Assembly: GCA_034670405.1 (NCBI GenBank)
Contig: JAXDDX010000052.1
Span: 992,001 to 1,056,000, forward strand
From: Hoplostethus atlanticus
Taxonomy: Eukaryota > Chordata > Actinopteri > Trachichthyiformes > Trachichthyidae
Length of the DNA stretch: 64,000 bases
Direction: 5' to 3'
In this document: positions 1-11,570 of the stretch, in pieces
How the letters are laid out: every line of letters begins with the position of its first letter
Position numbering within the stretch: the stretch's first letter is position 1
Translations under genes and position numbers: made by a program
Notes under the pieces: model-generated
Told to the model about the DNA's origin: nothing
Seen by the model: the letters and a program-made list of their open reading frames with translations, nothing else
Database searches by the model: none

Positions 1-132
1 ACACTGCATTATCTCTAGTATTTTTTTCTTCATGTATGATGCCTATAAGCTTAGCTATTTATAGCTTTCAACTCATAACTGACTGACAACAATATGAATC
101 GATAGATCTAAATGTGATACATGCACTTGTAT

Positions 133-163
<31 letters not shown>

Positions 164-1948
164 GGGGGGGGGTTACAAGATGAGTAGTACATGAAATTTG
201 CGAGATTTTTTACACTAAAACCAGTATCAACACTGTGAATTCAATAAAATTAATTTGGTAAATGGTATACGGTACATGTATTTCAACCTTTAGGTTTTTT
301 TTAAGCCAGGTATTTGCTTCTGGAAATCAATGGAAAAACTTTCCTTAGAAATGTTTGCACTGTATATTATGCTATTACCATATCCAACCTCTTTTATATT
401 AGAACATGAAATCCAACATTTTCTTCTGTTCCGATGTTATACTATACTTTCTGCTTGTATCAAAATTTGATTCGACTTAGCTTTCTTAAATTATGAAACT
501 TTGAAACATTCATTTAAAAAAAATGAATAGGAGTCAATAGGAGCATTTGCAAAGTTCATGCTCATAACTCCTTCCAGTTTCACAGTCCACCTTTTTTCCT
601 CCAGGAAATTATTTTTCTACTTATTACTATAATGATTACAGTTGACAAAGTGCACCATCTAATGAATTACACTGCTGTTGAGGAGGTGCACTGCAATGGA
701 GTTGTACTTGGGTAGAATGCGATTGCCTGGGGGGGACTTTATCATCACAGGAATAGCTTCCAGGAGTGAAACGGTTCACACAACAGGCAGAGAGGGCTGG
801 ACTAGTTAACAACAGTAAGACATTTTGAGGTCATAAACTGCAAATTAATGAGAACAAGAAATTAAATCCATTGACCTGAAGGCTTGAGTTAGGGCTTAGG
901 GCGATAATAACCAAGTGGTGGATTTAACTCCTAAAGCCACTTTCTTTGAACTGTAGTGATCCGAGCTCAGCCACTAAGCCTGGCTACAATCCACAATCTG
1001 TGGCCAGTGACACCAGGGACCAAGACCGCTGGAGACCCATGTTTATAGGTGTGTCACCATTGAACGTTTTTCCTACTGGACTGATTTTTTTTGTGTTGCA
1101 TAGTATGTACTAATGACAAATGTTTATTCTGCTGTCATATTTATGCTTGTTCCATTTTACAATGCATGATGCACTCTCTACAAATCTTACCACCATAATT
1201 TAATGGCACCAATAACAGCTGTTATCACGAACAGTCTTAATACGTGCAAATCAAAATCGTTGTTTATGTAAAAGACAATGGTTTGTTGTGACAAGTCAAA
1301 AGAAAATGTAAGCTAATATGATGTTGTTTCGCCCGTATATGCTACACAGTCCATGAGTAGCCTGAGTTCTATATCTATCATATCAAGCAGACAATTTAAC
1401 GGTGTGAATAGGCTAGCAGGGAGAGTAGCATTATCTCATACTCCTGACATTTCCTCGTGTGTCAGAACAGTGTAATTCTCTCATATCAATGCAGTTTGCT
1501 AACCCAGTCACATCTCATTTGTTTACATTAGCTAGCTAGGCCAGCTAATGTTAGCTGCCGAGCTGACATGAAAGGAAACGGTAGCTTGTTAGCTATAACA
1601 CAAACGCTTGTGGAGGAGTTCAGTATTTATTGTCAAACTATTCCAAATTGTGTTTTCATGTAGCTAGCTGGGTCAGTACAAAGCCCAGAAAAAAATCTGG
1701 TATAAATCTGCTGATTGATCATGGAAACAGCGCGAGCTAGCAAGACCTAGCAAGACCTCATCTTCTGTGTTTTGTAGGTGGAACAAGCAATGCTGCAAAT
1801 ACTTTGGACAATTCCAGTCGAAGAAATTACGCTTAAATAAGGAAAAAAATCCGCCTACTTCTAACGATAAATGTAGATGGGTTGATGGTTGCTGTAGACT
1901 ACCCAAGCTTGCTACACCCTTCCACGGAGTCATATTAGCCCATCTTAC
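1..1948 (-). other. nf1: nf1 intron 1, 5' part
   Basis: This stretch lies downstream of the nf1 exon 1 splice donor on the minus strand, so it should be intron. No open reading frame resembles a known protein. It contains a (TG)n run followed by about 26 consecutive G at 131-172, and AT-rich sequence elsewhere. In other vertebrates nf1 intron 1 is very long, which fits the absence of exon 2 here. Confidence 0.75.
131..172. repeat. (TG)n followed by poly-G run
   Basis: A short TG dinucleotide run passes directly into an uninterrupted run of about 26 G. Such homopolymers are slippage-prone and often carry length errors in assemblies. Confidence 0.9.
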
Positions 1949-2008
1949 CTGCTCATCAAATCTAGTAATCACGGCCTGGACCCATTCCACTGGTTTGTGA
2001 GCCGCCAT
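1949..2008 (-). CDS. nf1: neurofibromin, coding exon 1
   Basis: Neurofibromin is a large cytoplasmic Ras GTPase-activating protein and tumour suppressor. On the minus strand the ATG at 2008 opens a 60-nt coding segment of exactly 20 codons, starting MAAHKPVEWVQAV and ending RFDEQ. It stops at a consensus donor (CAG|GTAAGA, GT at 1948-1947). Vertebrate neurofibromin begins with nearly the same residues, and its exon 1 also ends after FDEQ, so identity and boundary agree. An open frame continues upstream of the ATG only through a GTG, so 2008 is the first in-frame ATG. The ATG is in a good context (GGCCATGG). The next exons are outside the window to the left. Because teleosts can carry two nf1 paralogues, a and b cannot be told apart from this exon. 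Confidence 0.93.
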
Positions 2009-2275
2009 GGCCGGGCGGAGGGACACCGCGATGCTCTTCTTGTAAATCCAAGGTATGAGACCAGAGCTGACAGGTTTAGATATGCATGAAAATCTGTCCC
2101 AAATCTTTGGAAAGGACGACAGGGGCGAGTTATTTTTCCCTTTCAGCAGGATTCACCATGCCACCGCCATGACACACCACCGGAAGTCTTCCTCAGAGAA
2201 ACTGATGGGAGACGTCGGAGACCAGTGTCAAGACAGCTAGGAGAAACAATAGGACTTCCGGTCACATCCTTCAAA
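2009..2275 (-). promoter_or_regulatory. nf1: nf1 5' UTR and probable promoter with ETS-type motifs
   Basis: Directly upstream of the nf1 start, this region has no TATA box at a convincing position but has two ETS-like CCGGAAGT cores in convergent orientation. One is on the plus strand at 2178-2187 (CACCGGAAGT) and the other on the minus strand at 2254-2262 (ACCGGAAGT on the minus strand). ETS cores close to the start site are common in TATA-less housekeeping promoters. The transcription start itself cannot be placed from sequence alone. Confidence 0.5.
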
Positions 2276-4060
2276 ATGACACTCTTGCTGATGAATGTGT
2301 TTCAACGTTTTTTTTTAGTTAAGTACACAAGTGAAAACAAAGAATTAATTTAAAGATGAGTCTGTGGCAAATTAAAATACAATTGGAACCCAGACACTGG
2401 AGCTCCCATTCCATTGCCTTGCCTGAATTTAATAAGATAGTAGACACCCTTCCAAGTTCCCTGGTATAACTTTGGTGTTAGAGTTTCTTTGTATATTATT
2501 GGCAGCCCTGTACTGCATCTTGTATGGCGGATAATCTTGCATTACTATATTCCTATTACTATATTCTGTGGACTGGATATGAAAAGTCATCTATTTAATA
2601 GCTACAGTTTCACTTCATATTTACTGATATGATTATGCTGAATATTTTGAGGCAATTTTTCTGCACAACCTACTGTAATTCTTAATTATTGTTTTTTCTG
2701 GAGTAAAAAAAACAAAAGCTTTATTTTGAAGGCAGAATGGCCTTACATCCGGTTTTATTCTGGTCATCTTGACGCAACTCGTTTGGAGCGCGTGCGTCAA
2801 CTCCATTCAGGCCTATCAGAATGTTGTTTTAAATTCACGGGAATGGTTTTTGCTGCTTTTTTATGAACGACATGTAACGAAGTCCGTTGAAAAATACTGA
2901 ACGGATCACAACCTATTACAGCTATCATTTCCACAACTTCAGCCTTTGTAATTTCTCAAATGTCGTTTGAAGCTTTAAAATGTAAGAGCTAAGGGTTAAT
3001 TCAAAACACCGTTTTCCTCAATTGTGATGTGATGAATGCTATGACTGAAAGCAGAGACCGTTATTATCTATAGTGATAGGCTATAGTGGCAAGTAACAAG
3101 GTGATTAAACTATGACATTCAGTATAACAGCCATCAACATAAATAAAAAATATTATATTTTCAGAAAAGTATTAATTTATGATATTATCCTTAAAAGGCC
3201 CTATAGATATTAAATAAAATCACATTTATTTGTATAGCCCTTAATCAAGGGCTTCACAGTGCCCAACGTGTGAAAACAATAAATGGTTAGTACACGACAT
3301 CCCCCAGCCTTGGACCCTCACAAAGGATAGAGGCAGTTTTCTTTTTGACTGCTGGGATAGACAGGTAGCCAGCGTCCTGTGATCTGAGGGCACGTGGCGG
3401 TGTATATGGTTTAATCAGATCTGATAAGTACGACGGTGCCATCCCATGTAATGATTTATATGTAAGTTGTTAGAAATCGCAAGTTCATTTCCCCTCCTCT
3501 CCACAAGGAGGCACCAAGCACTGGTTCAGTGTACTTGTGGTAGGACCTCCCACTGGCCTTGATAAGGATGTCCTCCTCTTTGTCTCCAAACCTCTTCACC
3601 TGAATGTTTGCCATGTGTCTTTTGAATGATCTTCAATGTAAGTTTCTTTCTATTGATTTCTGTCTATTGATTCTATAATTGACATGAAGGTTAATTATTC
3701 TTGATTTATTGATTTATTGATTTTGTCACTTATCTTGAAATACGTGTTTGGCCAATCATTATTATAAATATGTATGGTATAATATTCAAATTGATTTAAA
3801 GGATGGATTTATGATTTGTTTGACCAAGATACTGGAATTTGGAATACTGGGATTTGTTTGTTTCTTTGTTTAGAACCATGGCAATCAAAATCCACATTAT
3901 TCATCTGCTCTGATAAATAAATGGACAATGGATTGCAACCCTTGTTTCCTGGTGGTGTGTGGCTCCAGTTAGAACCTTAATCCATAACATAAGTAGAAGC
4001 ACCTTGAAGTCAAACCTGGCCTGAATTGGTAGCCAGTGTAATGAGGATAGCATGGGCGTT
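2276..4060. other. intergenic, decayed LINE-tail sequence
   Basis: No gene is recognised. At 3216-3290 there is a LINE-tail-like stretch (ATTTATTTGTATAGCCC followed by a glance of the AAGGGCTTCACA motif), and 3960-4050 resembles the strongly decayed coding end of a minus-strand fish LINE. The rest is AT-rich and unremarkable. Confidence 0.4.
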
Positions 4061-4062
4061 AT

Positions 4063-4215
4063 AGATTCAAGATTCAAGATTCAAGATTCAATAACTTTAT
4101 TTGTCACATACACACACAGGGTGTGCAGTGAAATGAAATGAAAGTGGCAATGCTCAACGGGAATGTGCAAAGGGCAACAACAGTCACAGTATTTACAATT
4201 TTTTTAAAAAGCAGC
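4063..4215. repeat. dispersed repeat with GATTCAA tandem end
   Basis: Several tandem copies of the 7-mer TTCAAGA are followed by TAACTTTATTTGTCACATACAC and a stretch about a residue-poor AT region. A reverse-complement relative lies at 5230-5375 (GTATGTGACAATTAAACTAATCTTGAATCTTGAA). The pair marks a dispersed interspersed repeat with a simple-repeat 3' end, as in many fish LINE and SINE tails. Confidence 0.6.
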
Positions 4216-4219
4216 ACAA

Positions 4220-4720
4220 TATTTACAGTAAAATATAAATTATATGGTCGAATTTCCTAGTTTTGGTCAGGATTCTGGCAGCAGCATTCTGGACCAGTTG
4301 TACTTTTGTAGTGCGCCCAGTAGGTAAGCTCGAAAAGAGAACATTGCAATAATCAATTCTCAATGATACAAAGGCATGTACTAAAATTTCTGCGTCTGCC
4401 TTTGTTAGCATGGGTCGAATCTTGGCAATATTGCGAAGATGATAAAACGCTGTTTCAGTGGTCTCCTTAATATGCAACTCGAATGAGAGGGTAGGATCGA
4501 ATTTTACCCCAAGGTTTTTAACGTATGGGCTCTTGGGAGATTACACAACTATCAAAATTTAGAGTACTATTCTCAAACAGATGCCTATGTCTAGCTGGTC
4601 CTACAATCAGCATCTCACTTTTGTTGCCATTAAGAAGTAAGAAGTTTAGCTGGATGTTGGATGTCAACATTTGACCTCCGATAGGCAGGCCTCTAATTTT
4701 TGAAATTGGGTGTTATCAGT
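4220..4720 (-). pseudogene. L2/Rex-type LINE reverse transcriptase, C-terminal fragment
   Basis: Minus-strand translation of 4223-4477 gives IDYCNVLFSSLP and LVQNAAARILTKTRKFDHI. These are the typical residues after the catalytic core in L2/Rex1-like non-LTR reverse transcriptases. In a second reading frame upstream (4480-4720), sequence corresponding to LNSNKTE and NLGVKFD can be followed. The frame is broken and both ends are missing, so this is a dead fragment. Confidence 0.75.
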
Positions 4721-6390
4721 TGGTTTGGCGAGTATGTACATTATACTTACATCAGTTTAATAGTACTTACTTCAATGTATACTATAAATTAGGGTCATAC
4801 AGATTTCATCCGATGTTATCCGAAAAAGGTGGTAAACTATTCGACAAATTAAAAGATGGGTAAACTGAATTTAGGTTGGTTTAACCGCAGCTACATCCCT
4901 GATTATTGACAGCAATTAATTACCAAGATACAGCAATTTTCTTAAGAAACAATGATGGAGCATAGAAGCTCAACAGGCCACAGAATACAGCCACAAAATC
5001 AATTTGTTTCTAAAATAGCCTAATTGTGAATTATGCAGTTATGAGGTACACGGTTTCTACAGCGGAAGTTCCCCCAAAAAGTTTACATTGAAGAATGACA
5101 ATTGTCTCTATTATCGCTAATATGATGGTCAGCACCTTAATTGGTGTTCAAAGAAATACACCACAGAACTAGAATTTTAGAAATAAACTACAAATAACTA
5201 CAGTTTTAGAAATAAAACTGTGACATTGTAAATATTGTGTTGGTTATTGTAAATAGTGTGAACCTGTTATTTTGCACATTTCTGCTAAGCATTGCCACTT
5301 TGCATTTCACTACACACCTCGTGTGTGTATGTGACAATTAAACTAATCTTGAATCTTGAAACACCAAGCATTTGGTAGATTGTCCCATTGGTCAATTTAG
5401 ACTTTAAGTGATGAGAACATAGACACCATAGAACATAGAAATCATCCATGTCTCTCCAGTAGATCATTGGCTATAGCACTAAATGCTAGAGTAATAATAA
5501 TTATAACTAGAAAAGGTTCGATTTTCTGAAGATTTGTGTGCTTGCTTCAGCTTGAAATTGTTAGTTGAATTCATTAGAAAGATAATGTTTTTACAGTATT
5601 TAAAATTATTTTTCTGTTTAAGTGAAATCAACATAATGGATGTATCTAGTAGTACTGCATCAAGTGTTGAAAGTTGATCCTGAGTAGAATGTTATCAAAG
5701 TGATCTAATATAGACAATGTGTTAAAGTGACATTTGGAAGATTGTGAAACAGCATTGATGTCTCTAGGTTGAAACATTAACCTAAATAGTTCTGTAAATG
5801 CCAGCAACATGATGTAAATCTTGTCTTACAATGCTATTGTGAAGATTCTGAACAGGTGTCTCAAAGCTGAATGGTTGAAAAGTTGACCTGAAGACATTGG
5901 TTAGTAAAAATGCTATGTCATCAACATGATGCAAATAAATATTAAAATAAATATATATTAAATATATTTTATAATACCTTTATAAAATGTTTTAAACTGG
6001 CATTCTGAAGCTTCTGAAACAGGTTTGAGGTTTAAAAATGTGAGACTATTATGGTTTATTCAAACCATATTGCCCTGCTATTGGATTGGGTGCACGTGTT
6101 TGTGTGTGTCTTTGTGAATCAACACTTCTCAGCTGCTTTGAAATGGTCATTGGCAAAAGGAAAAAGTCCTTGCATCAAACTCTTAATGCAAAATTTTGCA
6201 TTGCATGCAAAATAAAAAGATTATATAGTTATGCAAGGTTTATCCAAGCATCAGAATATTGGAAACATTTATTTTAGTATTAAATGTAGTCAGTGGTACA
6301 TTTTGAAATTAAATCGTCATTATCAAATCATGCTGTCAAACAACAAATAATTCTTATCAAAACTGAGAATGCAATTCGTTTTTTATGTGA
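4721..6390. other. intergenic, no gene seen
   Basis: AT-rich sequence. The only structured part is the repeat relative at 5230-5375 (reverse complement of 4063-4215). Short open frames here have no recognisable similarity and are probably chance. Confidence 0.5.
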
Positions 6391-6391
6391 T

Positions 6392-6758
6392 TACTATGGT
6401 TTCTAGGCTGTACTAGGTGGTTGCTAGGGTGTACCAGGAGGTTGCTCGGGTGTACTAGGATGTTACTAGATGGTTGCTAGGGTGTAGTAGGTGGTTTCTA
6501 GTGCATTATTCGGTGGTTGCTAGGATGAACATGGTTGTAGCTAGGGTGTAACTCGGTGGTTGCTAGGGTGTACTAAGTGGTTGCTTGGGTGTCCCAGAAG
6601 GTTGCTCAGGTGTACTACGTGGTTACTATGATGTTACTAGATGTTTGCTATGGCGTTATTATATGGTTGCTAGGGTGTACTGAGTGGTTGCTCGGGTGTA
6701 CTAGGTGGTTGCTAGGATGTTACTATATGGTTGCTAGGATGTTACTAGATGGTTGTTA
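6392..6758. repeat. 21-22 bp minisatellite (GGTTGCTAGGGTGTACTAGGT)n, diverged
   Basis: About 16 diverged head-to-tail copies of a 21-22 bp unit whose commonest form is GGTTGCTAGGGTGTACTAGG. Units differ by substitutions such as GGTTGCTCGGGTGT and GGTTACTATGATGT. The open frame across it (VAWVSQ, WLLGC repeats) is only a by-product of the repeat. Confidence 0.88.
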
Positions 6759-6779
6759 GCTTAGTTAAAGAACAAAAAG

Positions 6780-7135
6780 TAGAAAGTAGAAGAATATAAG
6801 GGTTCTTGCTAAATCAAGCACACTAATAAACTTTATTTTACAGTGTTTTTCCAAACAAGTGCTTTATAAAACAAATATGATTACTGAATAAATACAATAA
6901 GAGTGGATGGAAAATAAAAAGACAAAATTAAAACAGTGTCAAACAGGACATGAAATGGACATTATAAAAAGCTTTCCTGTACAAGTGTGCTTTGAGAAGT
7001 GATTGACTGATCTGGCTAGTCTGAGCTCCTCCAGCAGGGTGATCCAAAGCCTGGGTGCTCTGACAGCAAAGGCCTGGTCACCTTTTGTTACAAGCCCAGT
7101 CCTTGGAACAACCAGTAGGGCACCTTAACCTGGAG
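6780..7135 (-). pseudogene. LINE 3' end and reverse-transcriptase C-terminal remnant
   Basis: On the minus strand, about 7135 down to 6960 translates to DQAFAVRAPRLW followed by LLEELRLA. This closely follows the C-terminal RLWNSLP-type signature of fish L2/Rex-like LINEs. The AAGTGCTTTATAAAACAAATATGA segment at 6858-6880 resembles a LINE 3' tail. The piece is short and frame-broken. Confidence 0.6.
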
Positions 7136-7379
7136 ATCGAGTGAGCGTGCAGATCCCCTCGGAGCATAGTAGTCCGCTTTCTTCATTACATATTAAAGTT
7201 TTTAACCAGCTGCCCATTGCCCATCCTCAATATTACTGGGGCCGATTGGTATGCTGTTACACTTTCAAGTTCTGAGACACCTGTTTACCATTGGAGCAAG
7301 ATCAACCATTAAAATGCTCTTTATTGATGCCCTAACCAAGTCATTGGTTAGGGCATCAATAAATCACAAGCTTAAAGGA

Positions 7380-7942
7380 ACTGCTGAGAGTAAGTTAGAA
7401 AAATGGGAGTTATTATTTATGATTATGGAGTAGAAAGGTTTGGTGTCTTTGAGAAAAGGAAGAAGCTAGAGGTCGAGGTAGTTAAATCCAGGTGCCAACA
7501 AGAGATAGACTTATCCGAGAGAGAAGGCAGCTTAGGAGGCAGTGGAGGAAGGCTACAGAGGTTGAGAAGGAAGGTATGAATAGTTTGCAGTCAGATGTGA
7601 AGGAGGGATTGACAGCGTTAAGAAGAGCAGAGAACATTAGGAAAAACAGTAAAAAGAAAGAGCGAGCTAGAATAGCATTCTACAAGGATCCATTTAGATT
7701 TGTGAAGTCGTTATTTAGTAAGGAGAAGAATGGTAGCTTAAGGGCATCTAATCAGGAGCTTGAGGGATATTTGGAGGAAGTGCACAGAGAAAGTGCGCTC
7801 CCCCCTGATATTCCATCTATTGGAGAGTTACACAGTCAGTGTGATGTTAACCCACCAAGGTGGAAAGAGGTACAAGAGATAGTAAGGCATGCAAGGGCCT
7901 CTTCAGCCCCAGGGCCTAATGGAGTCCCCTATCGGTGTGAGG
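7380..7942 (+). pseudogene. non-LTR retrotransposon fragment (probable RLE class), N-terminal part of RT
   Basis: Plus-strand translation shows a charged region (RQLRRQWRKATEVEKEG, KKKERARIAFYKDPF, FVKSLFSKEKNGSL) and then ASSAPGPNGVPYR. The last matches the conserved block just before the reverse-transcriptase fingers in a group of fish LINEs. An upstream frame (7395-7500) also reads like the same protein, indicating a frameshift. The sequence breaks at 7942, where the sushi-like element begins. Related parts appear at 15747-16047 and 19921-20270 in the same orientation, so these are probably one element split by later insertions. The class assignment rests on a separate copy at 47825-48092 that shows an RLE-like C-terminus. 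Confidence 0.7.
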
Positions 7943-8069
7943 CTTAGTACAAGCAGACTCAAACACAGACAAGGTTGGAGGCAGGAAGTTCAAGGTAAGC
8001 AGGCTTTTACTGGTAGATAGTTTCAGCAGGTACAGGTATGCGAAAACACTTGGAACTAACAGACTGGTA

Positions 8070-9212
8070 CTAGGCTAACACACTAGATAACAGTTGTAGC
8101 GGCAGTTGACAAAACGACAAACTAGCCAATGGACTGGTGACGACAGGCTTAATGCGGGAGACGTGGAATGACGGGTGGATCCGGAGGGTACGGTGCAACT
8201 TGAGGCAGACAACAGCGGGGTTGATGACCTTGGAGATGGGAAATGGACCAACAAACTGGGGGGAGAGCTTGCGGGACTCAGTATGGAGGGGGAAGTTCCT
8301 GGTGGAGAGCCAAACCCTTTGACCCAGGCAGTAGTGAGGGGCTGGGGGCCGATGTTGATCGGCCTGCTGCTGGTATCTGTGGGAAGTGCAAAGCAAGGTT
8401 GCTCGTGCCCTACTCCAGGTATGACGACACCGGCGGATGAATGCTTGGGTGGAAGGGACAGCAACCTCTACCTCCTGAGCCGGGAACAATGGGGGTTGGT
8501 AGACTAGGGAGCAATGAAAAGGTGAGAGTCCAGTGGCAGAGGAAGGGAGTGTATTGTGGGCATACTCAATCCAAGGAAGGTACTTGCTCCAGGTGGTCGG
8601 GTTGGCAGATGTCGTAAAGCGTTGGCATAAGGCAGTCTCCAAGTCCTGGTTGGCACACTCAGACTGGCCATTGGTTTGGGGATGGTAACCCGAGGAGAGA
8701 CTGACCGTGGCACCTAGGAGAGAGCAGAAAGTCTTCCAAAACTGGGAGATAAACTGTGGGCCCCTATTGGAGATGATGTCCTGGGGAAGACCATGGATGC
8801 GGAAAACATGGGTGGTGATGAGTTCAGCGGTTTCCTTGGCGGATGGCAGCTTGGGGAGTGGGATGAAGTGAGCAGCTTTGGAAAACCGGTCAACCACAGT
8901 GAGGATCGCAGTGTTACCAGTTAGATGGGGAAAAGACGGTGACAAAGTCCAGTGCGATGTGCGACCAAGGACAGTGAGGCACAGGAAGCAGTCCCAACGG
9001 AGCCTGAGTGGACGACTTACTCTGTGCACAGGTAGGGCAGGCTGCCACAAAGGATGGAGGGCCTTGTCTACGAGAGATTCAACCCTCCAGGTGACAGCGG
9101 CGATGATCCAGGAGGCGGGTAAGATGAGCTCTGGGTTATTGAGATCCTCAGGGGACTGGAATACTCGGAAAAGGGCATCCGGCTTAGTGTTCTTCGAACC
9201 AGGACGATACAA
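8070..9212 (-). pseudogene. retrotransposon integrase (copy 1)
   Basis: A 380-codon open frame covers the end of RNase H ([13 protein letters not shown]) and the integrase core. The first catalytic Asp lies in [12 protein letters not shown] and the final Glu in [12 protein letters not shown], but the second catalytic position reads SNRGPQF instead of the usual SDRGPQF, so the D-D-E triad is broken. The H2C2 zinc-binding part before the core is largely deleted (the sequence passes quickly from PDALFRVFQ to the core). The C-terminal domain ends in [13 protein letters not shown]. No chromodomain is visible after it. This enzyme joins cDNA to host DNA; this copy should be inactive. Confidence 0.85.
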
Positions 9213-9560
9213 CAGAGTGAAGTGGAATCTGTTGAAGAAAGGGGCTCACGAGGGTTGGCGAGAATGTAGGAGAATGTTGGCACTTTGAATGTAGGAGAGG
9301 TTCTTGTGATCTGTCCAAACCAAGAATGTCTGCTCGGATCCCTCCAGCCAGTGTCTCCACTCCTCCAGAGCCAGCTTGACGGCCAACAGTTCACGGTTGC
9401 TGACGTCATAATTTCTCTCTGTGGGAGTCAATTGACGAGAGATGTAAGCACAGGGGTGGAGTTTCTAGTCTGTAGGCGAACGCTGACAGAGGATGGCTTC
9501 CACATTTGAGGCGTCCACCTCCACGATTAACTGAAGGGAAGGGTCAGGATGGATCAGAAT
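9213..9560 (-). pseudogene. retrotransposon RNase H remnant (copy 1)
   Basis: Minus-strand residues [21 protein letters not shown] and [14 protein letters not shown] mark the RNase H domain of a Ty3/gypsy element. The frame shifts at about 9410-9430, and a further shift separates it from the integrase frame. Confidence 0.8.
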
Positions 9561-9839
9561 GGGGGCCGAGGTGAAGTGATGCTTGAGATCCGAAAAGGCC
9601 CCATTAGCAGCAGGAGTCCAGGGAAATGGTGAGGATCATGAGGTCAAGGCGGTGAGAGGGGCAGCCATAGTGCTGTAGTTTCTGATGAAACGGCGATAGA
9701 AGTTGGCGAAGCCAAGAAAGCGCTGCAGCTCCTTGATGAAGGTGGGCTGCGGACAGCCTCGGACTGCTTTTACCTTGGCTGGATCCATCTGAACTCGACT
9801 GTCAGACATGATAGCCTAAGAAGGGGACAGTTGGGATGT

Positions 9840-10525
9840 GAAACACACTTCTCAGCTTCTCAGTCTATTCTCTAGCAGACGCTGTAGGACTTGGCGGACA
9901 TGCGTGACATGTTCCTGGGGAGAAGATGAGAAGATCAAGATGTCATTGTCAGGTAGACAAACACAAAGCGGTTGAGCATGTCCCGGAGAACATCGTTTAC
10001 TAGGGCTTGAAACACAGCTGGGGCATTGGTGAGTCCGAAGGGTGACCGAATGACCAAGCATTCAAAGTGGCCGATGGGGGTATTGAACGTTCCACTTCCA
10101 CTCATCTCCCTCCCGTATATGGACAAGATGGTAGGCATTCCTCAAGTCAAGTTCAGAGAAGGTGGTAGCGCCTTGGAGAAGCTTGAAAGCCGAGGAGATG
10201 AGTGGAAGAGGCTAGTGGTTCTTCATGGTGATGTTATTCAACCCACGGAAATCAAAGGCCAAAGAGTCTTGTCCTTCTTGTCCACAAAGAAGAAGCCAGC
10301 CCCCACAGGGGATGAAGAAGGGCGAATGAGGCCAGCAGCAAGAGACTCCTTGACGTACCTGTCCATAGCTCCTCTCTCTGGGCCGGAGAGGGAATAGAGA
10401 CGCCCTCTGGGAAGGGTTGCACCGGGCAGAATGTCAATGGCACAGTCAGGCCTGTGAGGAAGAGAAGTGGCTCGACGCTTGCTGAACACCTCTTTTAAAT
10501 CATGGTAAGCGGTGGGCACCTTGGA
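9840..10525 (-). pseudogene. retrotransposon reverse transcriptase (copy 1), frameshifted
   Basis: Segments in three frames give [30 protein letters not shown] and [20 protein letters not shown]. The catalytic stretch is disrupted: where copy 2 reads [10 protein letters not shown], this copy breaks into FVYLTMTS in one frame and NDILIFSS in another. The domain is therefore dead. Confidence 0.8.
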
Positions 10526-10710
10526 CAGGTTGGGGTATTCTTTGGATAGGGAAGACTCAGGCGAGGTAAGTATGGGAGCAGACTAGCATGGCAAAAGGGG
10601 CTCCAACTAGCAATGGATTTGATAGACCAACCAGGTGTGGCCCAGGACAATGGGAACATGCGGCGAATCAATAAGATGCAGCCTGATGTTTTCAACATGG
10701 TTACCAGAAA

Positions 10711-11560
10711 CTAGCAAGCTAACAGGAATGGAGAGAGAGTTACCTTGTTAATGAGGTGGCCGTTGAGAGCACAAACCTCCAAAAGGGTGGTGGTGATGCA
10801 GATGGAAAGAAAGTGGCCTGACTGACCACAATACAGGCAGCAGTTAGACTGCAATCTTCTCCGGCGCTCAGCAGGGGTCAGTCTCGTTCTTCCCAGTTGC
10901 ATCGGCTCGGCAGGCAGCGACTCGACTCCCCCCGGCTCTTCGGAAGGAGGAGAAACTGGTGCATGGGGCGTGGAGACTGGAGGCGTGGAACTGCCTCATC
11001 TAAACGATGACGAGGCCCTCTCCCTACGGCGTTCGCGGAGCTGATTGTCGATGCAAACCAAGAGGCAGATGAGCGAATCCAGATCTTTGGGAAGCTTCCG
11101 GGAAACAAGCTCATCCTTGATGACTTTGACGAAGCCGTGTTGGAAAGCTCCCTGGAGAGCGACTTCGTTCCAGCCGCAGGGTGTCGCTAGGGTGCGAAAC
11201 TCTATGGCATAGTCCGCCACGCTGCGGGACCCCTGATGCAAAGAGAATAGTCTATTCACTGCTTCCCTACCCCGAGTGGGGTGATCCAAGACTTTCTTCA
11301 ACTCTTGGATAAAACGGGAGTAGGAGGAACAAGCAGCAGTCTCCCATATAGGAGTTGCCCAGGCCAGGGCCTTACCCGACAAGAGGTTGATGAGGTAGGT
11401 GACTCAGGACTGATCTGAGGGGAAGGACGACGGCTGCAACTCGAAGGTCAGCGAACATTGTATAAGGAAGGACCGGCAGGTGTCAGGGTCTCCGCTGTAT
11501 CACTGCGGAGGAGGTAGGTGAGGCTCCCGGTAAGGGATTTGGCTAGGGGAGGATTGGGCT
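10711..11560 (-). pseudogene. retrotransposon gag with CCHC zinc knuckle (copy 1)
   Basis: The 10996-11382 frame gives a gag matrix/capsid-like segment (RLFSLHQGSRSVADYAIEF, GAFQHGF, LDSLICLLVCIDNQL). The 10711-10902 frame gives the zinc knuckle [14 protein letters not shown]. The N-terminal part is cut off at about 11570. Gag packages the element's RNA into particles. Confidence 0.8.
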
Positions 11561-11570
11561 GGAGTGGGGA

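Larger units (their letters stand above)
7943..11570 (-). mobile_element. Ty3/gypsy chromovirus-type (sushi-like) retrotransposon, copy 1, 5'-truncated
   Basis: Reading down the minus strand, gag, a zinc knuckle, reverse transcriptase, RNase H and integrase are all recognisable in order, followed by about 130-160 bp of probable 3' LTR at 7943-8100. That LTR end reads ...CTCACA on the minus strand. The 5' LTR and the first part of gag are missing: at about 11565-11575 the gag sequence abuts an L2 LINE. Frameshifts and stops break every domain. The order and motifs match the sushi group of chromoviruses known from fish. No clean target duplication flanks it. Confidence 0.85.

Noticed and set aside
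2009..2026. N-terminal extension of neurofibromin (SLRPA).
   Set aside because: The upstream codon is GTG, not ATG, and the family starts at MAAH.
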